Of a stretch of 5,561 nt of DNA, positions 4,183-5,561 are shown piece after piece (position 1 is the stretch's first letter; every line of letters starts with the position of its first letter). The stretch is from the NCBI GenBank assembly GCA_019747165.1, contig JAIERC010000274.1, positions 1 through 5,561 on the forward strand, given 5' to 3'. The translations under genes were made by a program, and so were the position numbers. Source of the stretch: Sphingomonas sp. Lineage in GTDB: Bacteria > Pseudomonadota > Alphaproteobacteria > Sphingomonadales > Sphingomonadaceae. The notes under the pieces are model-generated. The model saw only the letters and a program-made list of their open reading frames with translations. It did no database searches and was not told the origin of the DNA.

Positions 4183-5561
4183 TCAGAACTTGCTGCCCAA
4201 CCTGATGCCGAACGTGCGCGGGGTGGTCACCACCACATAAGGCCGCTGCGAGCAGGATCCGCATTCCTGGAAACGCGAAAGCTCACCGCGGGCGTCGAAT
4301 GCATTCTGCACGAACAGCTCAAGCGTATAGTCCTTGAAACTGGTACCAAAGGCAAAATTGGCCGATGCAAAGGCCGCCAGCCGCCCCTGCAGCGCAGCCT
4401 GATTGACGATATTGCCGGTCCCCGCCTGGGTTACTGCCGTGCGCAGATCAGAGGCAGCCGAGCTCTGATAGGTCACCAACGCCTGGCCGTATACCTTGGC
4501 GCTGCCGACTGGCACGGTATAGCGCCCGCTGGCGGACAGCTTGAGTTCGGGCGTGATCGGCAAGCGCGTGCCAGCGGGCGCCGAAATGAAATTGCCACCG
4601 CCGACGCAGGTGAAGGTGGGATCATCGACCGCGCACAAATTGCGCTTGATCCGCGCATCGGTATAGGATGCCGCCCCGGTCAATGTCAGGCCGCCGCTGC
4701 TATAGCTCGTATCAACCTCCACGCCGCGAATGCGTGCATCGGGGCCATTGTGAATTTCGGTAAAGCTGTTCTGCCCCAGGAACGAGAATTGGAAAGCGCT
4801 CCATTCCTGCTGATAGATCGCGCCGTTGAAGCGCAGCGCGCCGCCCATCAGGGTCGTCTTCCAGCCAATCTCATAATTGGTCAGGAAATCGGCCGCATAG
4901 GGACCAACCGTCGCGCGCCGATTAATCCCGCCCGGCCGAAAACCGCGCGAGACCGTGCCATAGACGAGTACATCGTCGATCGGTTTCCAGCTGAGGTTGA
5001 AGCGGTAAGTGACACCCTGCCCCTGGGTGTTGCGCGGCCTGAGGGTACCGCTCGCGAAGGTCGCCAAATTGGTGCAGGGGCCGCCTGCTACTGCGGCTGG
5101 CAGCAAGGTGCCGGTCGGGTTGTCCCGCAGCAGTTGGCCAGTGGTTGTGTAGCAACCGGCGACACCAGTGCGCGAGCTGCCCGCCGCGTTGAACGGCGGC
5201 CCATTGGGATCTCGGCCAAAGCCGAAAAAGCCGATCAGCGAATTGTCATAGATATAGGCGCGGCCGCCCGCAGTCGCGGTGAGGCGCGGGGTGATGTCAT
5301 AGCTCGCCTCGCCAAACAGCGCGTAATCGCGGTCGACACGAAATTGCTCGGTCAGCCACAATGTCCCCGGCAAGCCATTGACCGATAAATTGGGGGCGAG
5401 CCCCTGCACCTGATAATCCTGGTGAATCTGGTTGGTCTGGCGTTGGAAAAAGCCACCGGCAACCACGCGGAACCGCTCTTCCTGGGGCGAGGCAACGCGG
5501 AATTCGTGGCTCATCTTGGTGAAGTGATCGGTGCCAATGATCAGCTGGCGGGAATCGATAT
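4183..5561 (-). CDS. TonB-dependent outer-membrane receptor, C-terminal beta-barrel part (5' end outside window)
   Basis: An open frame of 458 codons plus stop enters from the right edge without interruption, so the visible Met at 5514 is internal. The first visible residues, IDSRQLIIGTDHFTKMSHEF, and the alternating strands that follow are typical of a receptor barrel. Further hallmarks are LWLTEQFRVDRDYALFGEAS, VYGTVSRGFRPGGINRR and YEIGWKT, a late LELFVQNAFDARGE strand, and an end in RLGSKF with the terminal Phe used for barrel insertion by the Bam machinery. The plug domain, TonB box and signal peptide are not visible. Such receptors import siderophores, vitamin B12 or carbohydrates with energy from TonB-ExbBD; the substrate cannot be read from this part. 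The six cysteines (visible residues 136, 162, 309, 318, 433, 436) fall into three pairs, mostly in loop-like stretches. The style resembles the large receptor families of sphingomonads. Confidence 0.93.
   Translation of the reverse strand, partial: IDSRQLIIGTDHFTKMSHEFRVASPQEERFRVVAGGFFQRQTNQIHQDYQVQGLAPNLSVNGLPGTLWLTEQFRVDRDYALFGEASYDITPRLTATAGGRAYIYDNSLIGFFGFGRDPNGPPFNAAGSSRTGVAGCYTTTGQLLRDNPTGTLLPAAVAGGPCTNLATFASGTLRPRNTQGQGVTYRFNLSWKPIDDVLVYGTVSRGFRPGGINRRATVGPYAADFLTNYEIGWKTTLMGGALRFNGAIYQQEWSAFQFSFLGQNSFTEIHNGPDARIRGVEVDTSYSSGGLTLTGAASYTDARIKRNLCAVDDPTFTCVGGGNFISAPAGTRLPITPELKLSASGRYTVPVGSAKVYGQALVTYQSSAASDLRTAVTQAGTGNIVNQAALQGRLAAFASANFAFGTSFKDYTLELFVQNAFDARGELSRFQECGSCSQRPYVVVTTPRTFGIRLGSKF

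Noticed and set aside
4144..5388. A 414-residue open frame on the plus strand, opposite the TonB-dependent receptor
   Set aside because: It is codon-aligned with the receptor frame on the other strand. There it stays open simply because the sense codons TTA, CTA and TCA are rare in GC-rich genes. The product has no recognisable motif, while the receptor frame is convincing.

Overview
The window is GC-rich and tightly packed. It looks like an alphaproteobacterial chromosome, most likely a sphingomonad (order Sphingomonadales). That guess rests on the style of the TonB-dependent receptor, the alphaproteobacterial-looking KdsB, and short coupled gene junctions; it is recalled resemblance, not a database match. 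Every long gene is intact, apart from the two cut by the window edges.

Layout. Bases 1-1759 (+ strand) hold the end of a KDO cassette: the last codons of an arabinose-5-phosphate isomerase (kdsD/kpsF type), then kdsB (CMP-KDO synthetase, 78-905), then kdsA (KDO-8-phosphate synthase, 902-1759). Spacing is 6 bp and then a 4-base ATGA overlap, so this is one operon. Bases 1779-3757 (- strand) hold rmlB (dTDP-glucose 4,6-dehydratase, GTG start) followed by rmlA (glucose-1-phosphate thymidylyltransferase), again joined by an ATGA overlap. The two operons converge with only 19 bp between stop codons, and an inverted repeat covers both stops. Bases 3758-4182 are intergenic: I see no gene there, only the rmlB leader, some short repeats, and a terminator-like hairpin. 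Bases 4183-5561 (- strand) are the C-terminal part of a TonB-dependent outer-membrane receptor whose start lies beyond the right edge.

How the genes fit together. Ribulose-5-phosphate to arabinose-5-phosphate (KdsD) to KDO-8-phosphate (KdsA) to CMP-KDO (KdsB, after a phosphatase not seen here) supplies activated KDO. RmlA and RmlB turn glucose-1-phosphate into dTDP-glucose and then dTDP-4-keto-6-deoxyglucose, the branch point for dTDP-L-rhamnose and other deoxysugars. Two nucleotide-sugar supply routes side by side suggest the edge of a surface polysaccharide locus (capsule, exopolysaccharide or LPS). The receptor has no clear link to this and may simply be a neighbour.

I did not find a previously undescribed system. 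The points most worth a second look are the KDO cassette in a putative sphingomonad, an Asp-to-Asn difference at an expected metal-site position in KdsB, the inverted repeat over the convergent stops, and the unexplained repeats upstream of rmlB.
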